A stretch of 64,000 bases of DNA, from NCBI RefSeq assembly GCF_022179645.1, contig NZ_BPRA01000004.1, positions 1 through 64,000 on the forward strand, in the 5' to 3' direction. Below the pieces are notes generated by a model. That model saw only the letters and a program-made list of their open reading frames with translations. It was not told where the DNA came from and ran no database searches. This document shows positions 48,182-56,944 of the stretch, in pieces (positions within the stretch are counted from its first letter, which is position 1; each line of letters opens with the position of its first letter). Origin of the DNA: Methylobacterium thuringiense. GTDB lineage: Bacteria; Pseudomonadota; Alphaproteobacteria; Rhizobiales; Beijerinckiaceae. The position numbers were made by a program, and so were the translations under genes.

Positions 48182-48194
48182 GCTGTCCTTACCT

Positions 48195-48218
48195 TCGCGC
48201 CGCCGCGGCGGGGCGCGA
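48195..48218. terminator. Hairpin between the convergent receptor and RND adaptor genes
   Basis: TCGCGCC (48195-48201) and GGCGCGA (48212-48218) pair over 7 bp around a GC-rich loop. It lies in the 57-base convergent gap; no T run on either side. Confidence 0.35.
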
Positions 48219-48238
48219 CCGGACGACGTGGATCATCG

Positions 48239-49444
48239 TCAATGCCGCGCTTCGCCCTGGGCCGGCTCGTCGGCGATGGCGCTTACCTCGCCGCCTGCGC
48301 GCGGGTTCACCTTCAGGTTCTGGCGCAGGCCCTGGAGGTGGTCGACAGCAACCTGAACGCCCGGCTTCAAGCCGCTGACGATGGCGGTGTTTTCGCCGTA
48401 GACGTCGCCCGTCTCGATCGGGATCATGTGCACGGTGCCGTCCTCGGCCACGGTCCAGACGACCTGCTGGTCGAGCTGTGAGGACAGGGCGAAGGTCGGC
48501 ACCAGCAGGCGCTCCTGCCGCCCGACCTCGACGCGGGCGCGCACGAACTGGCCGGGCAGGTAGCGCTCGTCCTTGTTCTCGACCTTGGCCTGCACGAGGC
48601 GCCGCGCCGTGCGCGGATCGAAGCGGTTGTCGAGCTTGTAGATCGTCGCCTCACGCACCGGCTTACGGCGCTCGTCGAGAAGTTGGACCTTCACCGCGCC
48701 GCTGTGCATCGCCTGCCGCACCGCCTCGACGTCTTCGGAGGAGAGCGCCAGCTGCACGTCGATCGGATCGACCTGGACCACCGAGACGAGGTTGGTCTGG
48801 TTCTCGATGACCATGTCGCCGGTGTTCACCAGGGACAGGCTGGAGCGGCCGTCGAACGGCGCGTTGACCTCCGCGTAGTTCAGGTTGAGCTCCTGCCGGG
48901 CGATGGCCGCCTCGGCTTCCTGCAGCTTGCCCAGGGCGCCTGCGAGGTTCGACTGGTTCTGCTGGTTGCGTTGCTCGGAGGCGTAGCCCTTCTCGACGAG
49001 TTGCTCGGTCCGGCTGAGTTCGGCCTGCGCGAATTCGAGGGCCGCCTTGGCTTGGCCCTGCTGCGCCTTGGCCGTCTGCAGCGCCACCTCGAACGGGCGC
49101 GGATCGATCTTGAAGAGCAACTGACCCTTCCTGACGTGCCCGCCGGGCTCGAAGGAGCGCTCCATCACCTTGCCGGAGACGCGCGCCTGCAGTTCGGCAT
49201 CGGCCGGCGAAATGATCGTGCCGGTGTACTCGAAGGCGATCGGGACCGATTGCTGGGAGGCCTGGACGACGCGGACGTCGATGCGCGGATCGTCCCTCTC
49301 GGGCTTCTCGGCCCGCTTCGTCGTGTGGAAGTGTTCGGCCAAGAAATTCGGAATCGGATGGCCGGCGGCCCACCAGACACCGCCGCCGACCCCCGCCGTC
49401 GCGATCAGCGCGCCGGCGACAACGAAACCGAGACCTGACCGCAC
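48239..49444 (-). CDS. RND efflux periplasmic adaptor (membrane fusion protein)
   Basis: The 401-residue product has an N-terminal hydrophobic segment (about 5-25), then RVVQASQQSVPIAFEYTGTI, the lipoyl-type ARVSGKVMERSFEPGGHVRKGQ half, a coiled-coil hairpin (about 120-190) and the barrel segment NAPFDGRSSLSLVNTGDMV. This is the AcrA/MexA family that links the inner-membrane pump to an outer-membrane channel. The GTG at 49444 has GGGAG 8 bases upstream and is preferred over a TTG at 49528. It diverges from the pump gene. Confidence 0.9.
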   Translation of the reverse strand: MRSGLGFVVAGALIATAGVGGGVWWAAGHPIPNFLAEHFHTTKRAEKPERDDPRIDVRVVQASQQSVPIAFEYTGTIISPADAELQARVSGKVMERSFEPGGHVRKGQLLFKIDPRPFEVALQTAKAQQGQAKAALEFAQAELSRTEQLVEKGYASEQRNQQNQSNLAGALGKLQEAEAAIARQELNLNYAEVNAPFDGRSSLSLVNTGDMVIENQTNLVSVVQVDPIDVQLALSSEDVEAVRQAMHSGAVKVQLLDERRKPVREATIYKLDNRFDPRTARRLVQAKVENKDERYLPGQFVRARVEVGRQERLLVPTFALSSQLDQQVVWTVAEDGTVHMIPIETGDVYGENTAIVSGLKPGVQVAVDHLQGLRQNLKVNPRAGGEVSAIADEPAQGEARH

Positions 49445-49563
49445 CAGACGCTCCCGCGGGACAAGACCGAATCCGCCCCACGACGCTCCAGCCGACAGAG
49501 GAACACGCCGAGAGCGAACACGTTGCAAGCTCGATTGCGGTTCCGGGAGTTCGACGAAGACGC

Positions 49564-52500
49564 ATGTTCGCCAAGTTCGTCGACCGTCCGATCCTGGCGG
49601 CCATGATCTCGATCATCATCATCGCCGTCGGCATCGTCGCCGGGGTGACCTTGCCGATCGCGCAGTATCCCGAGATCGCGCCGCCGGTGATCAACATTCA
49701 GGCCAGCTATCCCGGCGCCAGCGCCCAGCAGGCCTACGAGTCGATCGCGATCCCGCTGGAGCAGGAGATCAACGGCGCGCAGAGCCTGCTCTACATCAAC
49801 TCGACGTCGAGCACCGACGGCAGCGTCTCGATCGATGCGACCTTCGAGGTCGGCTACGACCTCAACGGCGCCGCCGCCGACGTGCTGACCCGCGCCAAAC
49901 GCGCCGAGGACAAGCTGCCGGAGGCCGTGCAGCGCCAGGGCCTGGAAATCCAGAAGAGCTCGCGCCAGCAGCTCGGCAACATCGTGCTCTATGCCGACGA
50001 GGGCTCCGGCTACGACGAGCTCTTCCTCTCGAACTGGGCAGAGACGCAGGTGATCAAGCCGCTGCGGCGTGTCACCGGCATGGGGCGCATCCAGAATTTC
50101 TCGCAGATGCGCTACGCCATGCGGCTCTGGCTCGACCCCGCCAAGATGGAGGGGCTCGGCATCGGCGTCGACCGGGTCCGGGAGGCGGTCACCGCCCAGA
50201 ACGCCCAGATCACCACCGGCTCGCTCGGCAAGCCGCCGCTCGACAACCCGACGCCGTTCCAGTTGCAGATCGTCACCAAGGGCCGCCTGACCAAGCCCGA
50301 GGAGTTCGGCAACATCGTCCTCAGGGCCAATCCCGACGGTTCGGTGGTCCGTGTGTCGGATGTGGCCCGGGTCGAACTCGGCTCCGAGCAGTACGGGGTT
50401 ACGTCGAGCTTCGACGGCAAGCCCTCGGCGACGCTCGGCATCTACCAGAACCCCGACGCCAATGCCGTCGAGGTGATGGACGGCGCCCGCGAGACGATGA
50501 AGGATTTGGCGAAGAGCTTCCCCCCGGGCCTGCACTACAAGATCGCGCTCGACCGCACGGAGTTCGTGAAGGAGGCGATCTACGAGGTGGTGCACACCCT
50601 CGTCGAAGCGATCCTGATCGTCATCGTGGTCACCTACCTCTTCCTGCAGAACTGGCGTGCGACGCTGATCCCCTCGATCGCGGTGCCGGTGGCGCTGATC
50701 GGCACCTTCGGGCCGATGGCGGCGCTGGGCTTCTCGTTCAATACGCTGAGCCTGCTGGGTCTGGTGCTCGCGGTCGGACTCGTCGTCGACGACGCGATCA
50801 TCGTGGTCGAGAACACCGAACGCCTGATGGGCGAAGGCATGGAACCGAAGGCGGCCTCGCGCGAGGCGGTGAACGAGGTGGCCGGCCCCGTCATCGCAAC
50901 GACTCTGGTGCTCGCCGCCCTGTTCGTACCGGTGGCCTTCATTCCGGGCCTGACGGGCAAGCTCTACAACCAGTTCGCCCTGACCATCGCGATCTCGGTC
51001 GGCATCTCGGGACTGGTCTCGCTGACCCTGACCCCAGCCCTCTGCGGCCTGCTCCTGCGCGCGCATGAGGGCGAAAAGCGTTCGTGGTGGCGAGCGCCGC
51101 TGCGCTGGTTCGACACGGCGTTGGAGCGCAGCGCCAACGCAGTCGCAGCGACCGCCGGACCGCTCTCGCGCCACATCGTCCTGACGCTCGCCGTGTTCGC
51201 GATCTTCGCCGGGCTGACCTTCTGGCTGTTCACCCTGCGCCCCACCGGCTTCGTACCGGACGAGGACCAAGGCTATGCCTATATCGAGGTCGCCCTGCCG
51301 AAGGGAGCGTCCGTCGCGCGCAGCGAAGCGATGGTGCAGCGGGTCGGCGGCTACCTGCGCGAGCGGGCCGACGTCGACCACACGGTCGGCGTCGGCGGAC
51401 GCAGCTTCCTCGCCGATACCGTGGCCCCGTTCTACGGGTTCAACATCCCGGTGATGAAGAACTGGGGCGAGCGCACGACGACGGTCAACGACATGATCGC
51501 GGACGCGGAGAAGCGCTTCAGGAACGATCCCGACGGCGAAGTCCGCGTCGCCAACCCGTCGCCGCTGCCGGGGCTCGGCACGCGCGGCGGCCTGACCCTG
51601 GAGATCCAGGACCGCAGCGGCAATGGCGGCCTCGGCCTCGCCAAGACCGCGGGCGAGTTCATCAAGAAGATCGAGGCGCTGCCCGGCATCGCGAGCGCCG
51701 CACCGACGACCGAGTTCGGCGTGCCGCAGATCCGGCTCGACATCGACCGCGCCAAGGCCGAGCAGCTCGGTGTGCCGCTCTCGCGGCTGTTCGATGCGCT
51801 CGGGGCCTATGTCGGCTCTTCCTACATCAACCTCTTCAACCGCTTCGGCTTCGTCTACCAAGTCTATCTGCAGGCGGAGGATTCCGGCAGGCGGACCCTC
51901 TCGGACATCGAAGCGCTAACGGTGCTGAACAGCCAGAACCAGCCGGTGCGGATCGGCTCTTTGGTGCAGCCGCATTTCGCCTCCGGGCCGACGGCCGTCC
52001 TGTCCTACAACACCTATCCGGCGATCGAGGTCTCCATCGCGCTGGAGGCCACGGCGAGTTCCGGCACAGCCATCGCCGACATCGAGGCGCTGGCGGACAA
52101 GGAGCTTCCGCGCACCTTCTCGGCCGAATGGACCGAGGTCGCCTTCCAGGAGAAGATCGCTGGCGGCTACGCGCCGATCATCTTCGGCTTCGGCGTGTTC
52201 ATGATCTTCTGCGTGCTGGCCGGGCAGTACGAGTCCCTGCGCCTGCCGCTGGTGATCCTGCTCGCCACGCCGCTCGCGATCTTCGGCGCGATCGGCGCGC
52301 TGGCGCTGCGCGGCATGCCGCTCGACGTGTTCGGGCAGATCGGTTTGCTGCTGCTCGTGGGGCTGGCCGCCAAGAACTCCATCCTGCTCGTCTCCTTCGC
52401 GGAAGAGCTGCGCGAGAAGGGCGAGAGCGCGCTCGCGGCGGCCCAGCACGCCACGCGCCTGCGCATGCGCCCGATCCTGATGACCTCCTTCGCCTTCATC

Positions 52501-52716
52501 CTCGGCTCGGTGCCGCTGGCGATCGCGAGCGGAGCTGGCGCGAACGCCCGGCTCTCGATGGGGACGGTGGTGATCGGCGGCCTTCTGGTGGCGACGATCC
52601 TGACGCTGTTCGTCACGCCGGTCTTCTACGTCGCGGCCGACCGGCTGCGGAGGGAGATGCCGGAGGAGCGGAAGCAGGGCAGTGGCGCCGGGCCTGCGCC
52701 GAGCCCCGCGCAATAG
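49564..52716 (+). CDS. RND multidrug efflux pump (HAE1/AcrB type)
   Basis: The 1050-residue inner-membrane transporter has the typical two-fold repeat of 12 membrane helices and large periplasmic loops. It begins MFAKFVDRPILAAMISIIII. The proton-relay aspartates are in GLVVDDAIIVVENTER (TM4) and the matching lysine in GLAAKNSILLVSFAEEL (TM10), as in AcrB. No outer-membrane channel gene is adjacent. It starts 119 bases from the divergent adaptor gene and converges with crp at 21 bases. Confidence 0.95.
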   Translation: MFAKFVDRPILAAMISIIIIAVGIVAGVTLPIAQYPEIAPPVINIQASYPGASAQQAYESIAIPLEQEINGAQSLLYINSTSSTDGSVSIDATFEVGYDLNGAAADVLTRAKRAEDKLPEAVQRQGLEIQKSSRQQLGNIVLYADEGSGYDELFLSNWAETQVIKPLRRVTGMGRIQNFSQMRYAMRLWLDPAKMEGLGIGVDRVREAVTAQNAQITTGSLGKPPLDNPTPFQLQIVTKGRLTKPEEFGNIVLRANPDGSVVRVSDVARVELGSEQYGVTSSFDGKPSATLGIYQNPDANAVEVMDGARETMKDLAKSFPPGLHYKIALDRTEFVKEAIYEVVHTLVEAILIVIVVTYLFLQNWRATLIPSIAVPVALIGTFGPMAALGFSFNTLSLLGLVLAVGLVVDDAIIVVENTERLMGEGMEPKAASREAVNEVAGPVIATTLVLAALFVPVAFIPGLTGKLYNQFALTIAISVGISGLVSLTLTPALCGLLLRAHEGEKRSWWRAPLRWFDTALERSANAVAATAGPLSRHIVLTLAVFAIFAGLTFWLFTLRPTGFVPDEDQGYAYIEVALPKGASVARSEAMVQRVGGYLRERADVDHTVGVGGRSFLADTVAPFYGFNIPVMKNWGERTTTVNDMIADAEKRFRNDPDGEVRVANPSPLPGLGTRGGLTLEIQDRSGNGGLGLAKTAGEFIKKIEALPGIASAAPTTEFGVPQIRLDIDRAKAEQLGVPLSRLFDALGAYVGSSYINLFNRFGFVYQVYLQAEDSGRRTLSDIEALTVLNSQNQPVRIGSLVQPHFASGPTAVLSYNTYPAIEVSIALEATASSGTAIADIEALADKELPRTFSAEWTEVAFQEKIAGGYAPIIFGFGVFMIFCVLAGQYESLRLPLVILLATPLAIFGAIGALALRGMPLDVFGQIGLLLLVGLAAKNSILLVSFAEELREKGESALAAAQHATRLRMRPILMTSFAFILGSVPLAIASGAGANARLSMGTVVIGGLLVATILTLFVTPVFYVAADRLRREMPEERKQGSGAGPAPSPAQ

Positions 52717-52737
52717 CGGGTCGGCGGGTCGCGGCTC

Positions 52738-53571
52738 TCAAGAATCCGCGTCTTCCACGAACGGCACGACGCGGCCTTTGCGTCCCGGCCTCGGTGTCGG
52801 GGGTGGTTCGAAAGCGATGAAGCGCCCGGTCGGTCCGTAGACTGTGCCCAGGACGGCGTCGAAGTGGCGCCGGACGGAGCCGTGGCACTCGCACGCCGCC
52901 TTCTCGATCGCGGCGCGGGCGATGACTGTGATGCGACCGCGCCCGACCTCGATCAGGCCCTGGTCCTGGAGGGTCCGCAGGATGCGGGTGAGGTAGGTGC
53001 GCTGTACCCCGAGCATCGCGGCAAGCAGCTCCTGCGTCACCGGCAGAACGTCCGAGCCGAGCCTGTCCTGCAGCGTCATCAGCCAGCGCAGGCAGCGCGA
53101 CTCGATCGGGTGAAGGGCATTGCACGCCACCGATTGCAGCACCTGCGCCAGAAGGCAGTCGGCGTAGCGGCTGAACAGGTTGCGCACGGGCTCGGAGAGC
53201 CGCTTGGCCTCCTGCAGGCGGCTCGAATCGATCCGAAGGACCTGACCGCCGAGCTGCACGACGGCCTGGGTCGAAGCCGGCAATCCACCATTGCTGACGA
53301 TGCCGCCCACCGCGCCCTCTCGGCCGATGGTGGCGGTCTCTGCACTGCGGCCGTCCGCCATCGCGATCAGGAGGGTCACCACCGTCCGGTCGCAGGGAAA
53401 GGTGATGTACGAGATGTCGCCGCCGGCCGCGAAGACCGTGTCGCCGCGCCCGTACTCGACGAGCTCGAGATGCGGCTCGAGCAAGGAGCGATCCGCCCTC
53501 CGAAGCGCCTTGAGCAGAAGGTTGCTTTCCAGGAGCTCGCTCGGTGCCGGCATTCGCTGTGCTATGTTCAC
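52738..53571 (-). CDS. Crp/Fnr-family transcriptional regulator
   Basis: The 277-residue product has an N-terminal cyclic-nucleotide-binding-type barrel (VEYGRGDTVFAAGGDISYITF, about 35-140), a dimerisation helix and a C-terminal winged helix (VTQELLAAMLGVQRTYLTRILRTLQDQG), plus an extra tail of about 45 residues ending GRKGRVVPFVEDADS. It lacks the four-cysteine cluster motif of Fnr. The GTG at 53571 is the chosen start, with an in-frame ATG at 53553 as alternative; neither has a clear ribosome binding site. Confidence 0.88.
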   Translation of the reverse strand: MNIAQRMPAPSELLESNLLLKALRRADRSLLEPHLELVEYGRGDTVFAAGGDISYITFPCDRTVVTLLIAMADGRSAETATIGREGAVGGIVSNGGLPASTQAVVQLGGQVLRIDSSRLQEAKRLSEPVRNLFSRYADCLLAQVLQSVACNALHPIESRCLRWLMTLQDRLGSDVLPVTQELLAAMLGVQRTYLTRILRTLQDQGLIEVGRGRITVIARAAIEKAACECHGSVRRHFDAVLGTVYGPTGRFIAFEPPPTPRPGRKGRVVPFVEDADS

Positions 53572-53614
53572 GGTTCGTCTGCCGGACTGCGTAACGCACC
53601 GTCCTCGTCGGCGT

Positions 53615-53632
53615 CTGTATGGAAATATACAG
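53615..53632. promoter_or_regulatory. Palindromic operator candidate upstream of the Crp/Fnr gene
   Basis: CTGTATGGAAATATACAG is an inverted repeat with 6-bp arms (CTGTAT/ATACAG) and a 6-base centre, AT-rich against a GC-rich background. It lies directly downstream of a possible - strand promoter (TTGCCA at 53669-53664, AGTAAT at 53646-53641, 17 bases apart) and 43 bases before the gene. Autoregulation is possible. Confidence 0.5.
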
Positions 53633-53743
53633 TTTCGCCGATTACTCCGGGTTGCTAGATCCTTGGCAAGGATACCACGACACTGAAGCAATGCCGTGGA
53701 CCTCGCAAGGCTCGTCCAACGACTGGTTGTGTCGGGTTCCCGA

Positions 53744-54598
53744 CTATCTGCCCGTGCACAATCCCTGGCCGGCCAGCCGCGGATGTTCGCGCGGATCGCA
53801 ATCCGTCGAGAGGAACGAGGCCCACTCGGCGGGCGTGCCGTAGAAGGCGTTCCGGTCGACGTCGCCGCGCACGCCGGGGACGCGGCCGGTCGAGGTGAAC
53901 TGCCACAGCATCCACTTGCGGTTGGCGAAGCGCTGCTCGGGCTCGGCGGCGGTCGAGCGCAGCCAGTGCGGGTAGTCGGGCAGCTCGTCCTCGAGCACGT
54001 CCTTGTGGAAGGTGATGTCGGTGTAGATGATCGGCCGCTTGCCCGTGTAGCGCTCCATCTCGACGAGCATGTACTTCGTCATGGCCAAAGCCTGGGCCTT
54101 GGGGAGCTTGCGCGGGCAGCTCTGCGAATGGCCATTCCATTCGACGTCGAGCACCGGGGGGAGGGCGCTCGGATCGTTCGGGACGTTGCGCTTGAACCAG
54201 GCCATCTGCTCCTCGGCGGAGCGGCACCAGAACACGAAATGGTAGGCGCCGCGGGGCACGCCGGCCTGGGCCGCCCCGTCCCAGTTCGCACGGAAGCGGT
54301 CGTCGACATGGTCGCCGCCCTCGGTCGCCTTGATGAAGGCGAACTGCGTCCCGGCCGCCCGGACCGAGGCCCAATCGATCGGGCCCTGCCACTTCGAGAT
54401 GTCGATGCCCTGGATCGGATGCTGCTTGGCCTTGGCCACGCCCGGATGAGGCTTCGTATCGCCCTTGGTGGGGTAATAATTGAAGGTGTCGCCGGCGCAG
54501 GCGGCGAGGCCCGTCAGCAGGACGACGGCCGCGGCGCGCCCGATCCAGCGACGGATTCGAGACGCAGGCGCGAGACAAGACTCGTTCCCCAAAGACAT
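53744..54598 (-). CDS. GH25-family lysozyme lipoprotein
   Basis: The 284-residue product has a basic N terminus, a hydrophobic stretch and a lipobox-like LTGLAAC, suggesting lipid anchoring. The mature part is a GH25 (Chalaropsis-type) muramidase: GIDISKWQGPIDW, FAFIKATEGGDHVDDRF, and LPPVLDVEWNG with the D-x-E catalytic pair, then MLWQFTSTGRVPGVRGDVD. The ATG at 54598 is preferred to one at 54628 because GGGGGCACG precedes it. It may remodel the organism's own peptidoglycan. Confidence 0.88.
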   Translation of the reverse strand: MSLGNESCLAPASRIRRWIGRAAAVVLLTGLAACAGDTFNYYPTKGDTKPHPGVAKAKQHPIQGIDISKWQGPIDWASVRAAGTQFAFIKATEGGDHVDDRFRANWDGAAQAGVPRGAYHFVFWCRSAEEQMAWFKRNVPNDPSALPPVLDVEWNGHSQSCPRKLPKAQALAMTKYMLVEMERYTGKRPIIYTDITFHKDVLEDELPDYPHWLRSTAAEPEQRFANRKWMLWQFTSTGRVPGVRGDVDRNAFYGTPAEWASFLSTDCDPREHPRLAGQGLCTGR

Positions 54599-54788
54599 CG
54601 TGCCCCCGCTCGACCTCGGCCGCGCCATCTGTATGGCTAATCGATGCCCTAGACGCGGTTAACGGAGGTTTGACGGCAACGGAACAGATTGCCGGCAAGC
54701 GTTGCCCAAACAGCACAAACGGCTCGCGCGGCGCTGTCGCTGTTCCGAGCAAACCATTGAACCGATGCGACAATCACGTGAGGCCGAC

Positions 54789-55232
54789 GTGGCGAAAACC
54801 CTGTTTACCATTGGTTACGAAGGTCTCGATCCCGAGCGGCTGACGGCCGCACTGAAGGATGCGGGCGTGGCCCGGCTCACCGATGTCCGCGCCGTCGCCA
54901 ACTCGCGAAAGCGCGGTTTCTCGAAGGGCGCGCTGAAGGCGGGCCTGGAGGAGGTGGGCCTCGGCTACGACCATTTCCGCTCCCTCGGCACGCCGAAGGC
55001 GGGCCGCCAGGCCGCCCGCGCCCACGATGCGGCGCTGATGCGCAAAATCTATTGCGAGGAGGTCCTCGACACCGCCGATGGCGGCCTCGCCCTCGATCAG
55101 CTGATCGAACTGGCAGAAGGCGCGCCGATCTGCCTGCTCTGCTTCGAGCGCGATCCCGCGGGCTGCCACCGCCGGGTACTGGCGGAGCGTCTGGAGGCGA
55201 AGGGCTTCGTGACGGTGGATCTGTTCGGCTGA
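54789..55232 (+). CDS. DUF488-family protein
   Basis: The 147-residue product begins AKTLFTIGYEGLDPERLTAALK, continues LTDVRAVANSRKRGFSK and ends with LCFERDPAGCHRRVLAERLE, the signature stretches of DUF488. The function of the family is unknown; the conserved Cys-His-Arg end suggests a catalytic or nucleotide-related site. The GTG at 54789 has GAGG five bases upstream; an ATG at 54765 is the alternative. Confidence 0.85.
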   Translation: MAKTLFTIGYEGLDPERLTAALKDAGVARLTDVRAVANSRKRGFSKGALKAGLEEVGLGYDHFRSLGTPKAGRQAARAHDAALMRKIYCEEVLDTADGGLALDQLIELAEGAPICLLCFERDPAGCHRRVLAERLEAKGFVTVDLFG

Positions 55233-55235
55233 GGG

Positions 55236-55349
55236 CTACCAGTAGCCGTCGCATTGCCGGTTGGCGTCGTGCATCGCCACGCCCTTGGCTCCGCCGGCCA
55301 GGACCAGACCCAGCGTCAGCAGGCAAGCGATGGCGACCAAAGCGACCAT
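55236..55349 (-). CDS. Candidate small single-span membrane protein (37 residues)
   Basis: A short - strand frame encodes MVALVAIACLLTLGLVLAGG, a hydrophobic segment, then a polar C terminus ending NRQCDGYW. It lies between two + strand genes with no overlap. There is no clear ribosome binding site before the ATG, so it is tentative; the hydrophobic, Cys/Trp-ended pattern is the reason to list it. No function can be assigned. Confidence 0.4.
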   Translation of the reverse strand: MVALVAIACLLTLGLVLAGGAKGVAMHDANRQCDGYW

Positions 55350-55518
55350 GACGCCAAGCTTGCCGATTCGTGGTGAACGAAGGGTTAAGCCCCGGAGCGT
55401 CCCCACGGGCCGCCTCGCCCATCGCGGAAACCGTTGCTGCGTTCGGGTGTTCTCCCGCCATCCGCCGCAGAGCCGTGTCGCGGCGGCGCAATCTCTGTCA
55501 TTTCAGATCCGAGCCCTC

Positions 55519-56619
55519 ATGCGAGCGATCCTGCCGGCCGTCCTCCTGTCCCTCACCCTGACTCAGCCGGGCCACGCGCAGGAGGATACGGCGAACGCCG
55601 CCGCCCAGCTGACGCCGGCGCTCCGCTCCGCCGACCTCATCTTCAACGGCGTGACCCGTTCGAAGGACGGCCGCATCTTCTCGCCGTTCCAGCGGCAGGA
55701 GAAATCGAAGGGCATCGAACTCGGCGAGTGGAAGAACGGCAAGCCCGTCGCCTATCCGAACGAGGCCTGGAACGCCTGGAAGCCGGGCGAGGACGCGGCC
55801 AAGGCCTTCGTCGGCGTCAACGCGATCCGGATCGGGCCGGACGGCGACCTCTGGGTGGTCGACAAGGGCGCTGCCGGCTTCGGCGAGGCGCCATTGCCGG
55901 GCGGGGCCAAGCTCGTGCAGATCGATCTCGCGACGAACACCGTCCGCAGGGTCTATCCGCTCGAAGCCGGAAGCCGTGAAAAGAGCTTCGTCGACGATTT
56001 CCGCTTCAACGGCCGCAAGGTCTACCTGACCGATGCTGGCCAGCCGGGGCTGATCGTGCTCGACCTCGACAGCGGCGAGACCCGCCGCGTCCTCGACGGA
56101 CATGTCTCGACGATCGCGCAGCGGCCCCTGACGGGCGAGAACAAAGTGCTGCTCGATCCGAAGGGCAAGCCCATCGCCGTCCACGCCGATCAGATCGAAG
56201 TCTCGCCCGACGGCAAGACCTTCTACTACCAACCCTGCACCGGCCCCCTCTACCGCATCGAGACGCAATGGCTCGACGATGCCGCGGCGACCGACGCGGA
56301 GCGGGCAAAACACGTCGCCATCCATGCCGCCACCGTCGCGACGGGCGGCACCGCGATCGACGCGGCCGGCAACATCTACGCGAGCGATACGGACAATCTC
56401 CGCATCCTCAAGATCGCACCGGACGGCGAGACGACCACGCTGGTTCAGGACCCGCGCCTCGTCTGGGTCGACGCGATGTGGATCGACGACGACGGCGGTC
56501 TCTGGATCCCGGCCGCCCAGATGAACCGGACGAAAGGCTTCAACGGCGGCACGACGGCGGTGCGATTCCCGACGACGATCTTCCGGATGGAAATCGGTGC
56601 GAAGCCGCTGCGGAACTGA
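55519..56619 (+). CDS. Secreted Yellow/major royal jelly protein-like beta-propeller
   Basis: The 366-residue product has a signal peptide (cut after GHA at about residue 20). The rest has the MRJP/Yellow repeats: NAIRIGPDGDLWVVDKGAAG, FRFNGRKVYLTDAGQPGLIVLDL, IEVSPDGKTFYYQPCTGPLY, and TAIDAAGNIYASDTDNLRIL, typical of a six-bladed propeller related to SMP-30/gluconolactonase proteins. Catalytic metal ligands of true lactonases are not certain. The ATG at 55519 follows CCGAGCCC, a weak site. It stands alone and its role is unknown. Confidence 0.8.
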   Translation: MRAILPAVLLSLTLTQPGHAQEDTANAAAQLTPALRSADLIFNGVTRSKDGRIFSPFQRQEKSKGIELGEWKNGKPVAYPNEAWNAWKPGEDAAKAFVGVNAIRIGPDGDLWVVDKGAAGFGEAPLPGGAKLVQIDLATNTVRRVYPLEAGSREKSFVDDFRFNGRKVYLTDAGQPGLIVLDLDSGETRRVLDGHVSTIAQRPLTGENKVLLDPKGKPIAVHADQIEVSPDGKTFYYQPCTGPLYRIETQWLDDAAATDAERAKHVAIHAATVATGGTAIDAAGNIYASDTDNLRILKIAPDGETTTLVQDPRLVWVDAMWIDDDGGLWIPAAQMNRTKGFNGGTTAVRFPTTIFRMEIGAKPLRN

Positions 56620-56700
56620 ACCGCGCCGCTTTCGCCGCAAGGGGCTCGCGCCGAGGCGCACGGCTCTATTTCTCCCGACGCCGTATCCATCGACATATCC

Positions 56701-56713
56701 GTTTTAACGAACG
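56701..56713 (+). repeat. 13-base element, copy 1
   Basis: GTTTTAACGAACG; matches copy 2 at 56866-56878 at 12 of 13 positions. Confidence 0.5.
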
Positions 56714-56747
56714 GGCGCTTTGGAGATGGTTATGGCTGTTTTATGCG

Positions 56748-56781
56748 GCCACGGCAGAAGATCGATCTCTTCTGCCGTGGC
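56748..56781. terminator. 14-bp inverted repeat after the MRJP-like gene
   Basis: GCCACGGCAGAAGA (56748-56761) and TCTTCTGCCGTGGC (56768-56781) pair perfectly with a six-base TCGATC loop. No T run follows, so termination without help would be weak; it may be a terminator, an mRNA stabiliser or a binding palindrome. Confidence 0.55.
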
Positions 56782-56865
56782 TGCCTTGAGGCGAGGAGAA
56801 TTCCGACCGACATCCGGGGCTGCCGCAGCGCACAAATAGCGGGGCGGACAGGCTTGACAGCGTTC

Positions 56866-56878
56866 GTTTTAAGGAACG
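56866..56878 (+). repeat. 13-base element, copy 2, within an inverted repeat
   Basis: GTTTTAAGGAACG; its end pairs with CGTTC at 56861-56865 to give CGTTC-N8-GAACG (56861-56878). It lies just after a TTGACA (56854-56859), where an operator or activator site for the sulfate operon would be placed. Confidence 0.5.
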
Positions 56879-56944
56879 ACAACCTCATCTCGCGCGCCGA
56901 TTGCCATTTCGGACGCGGTCGACCGGCTTCTTCAGGACTTCGCC

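Larger units (their letters stand above)
56620..56944. other. Regulatory region upstream of the sulfate transporter operon
   Basis: These 325 bases contain no gene. They hold a long perfect inverted repeat (56748-56781), two near-identical 13-base elements (56701-56713 and 56866-56878) and a consensus TTGACA (56854-56859) with no convincing -10 partner. Confidence 0.55.

Noticed and set aside
49445-49528. TTG-started extension of the RND adaptor
   Set aside because: The 28 extra residues precede the membrane segment without a ribosome binding site, whereas GTG at 49444 has GGGAG upstream.
49405-51861. 818-codon - strand frame opposite the RND pump
   Set aside because: Long because of GC-rich codon bias; composition is His/Arg/Asp-rich with no domain.
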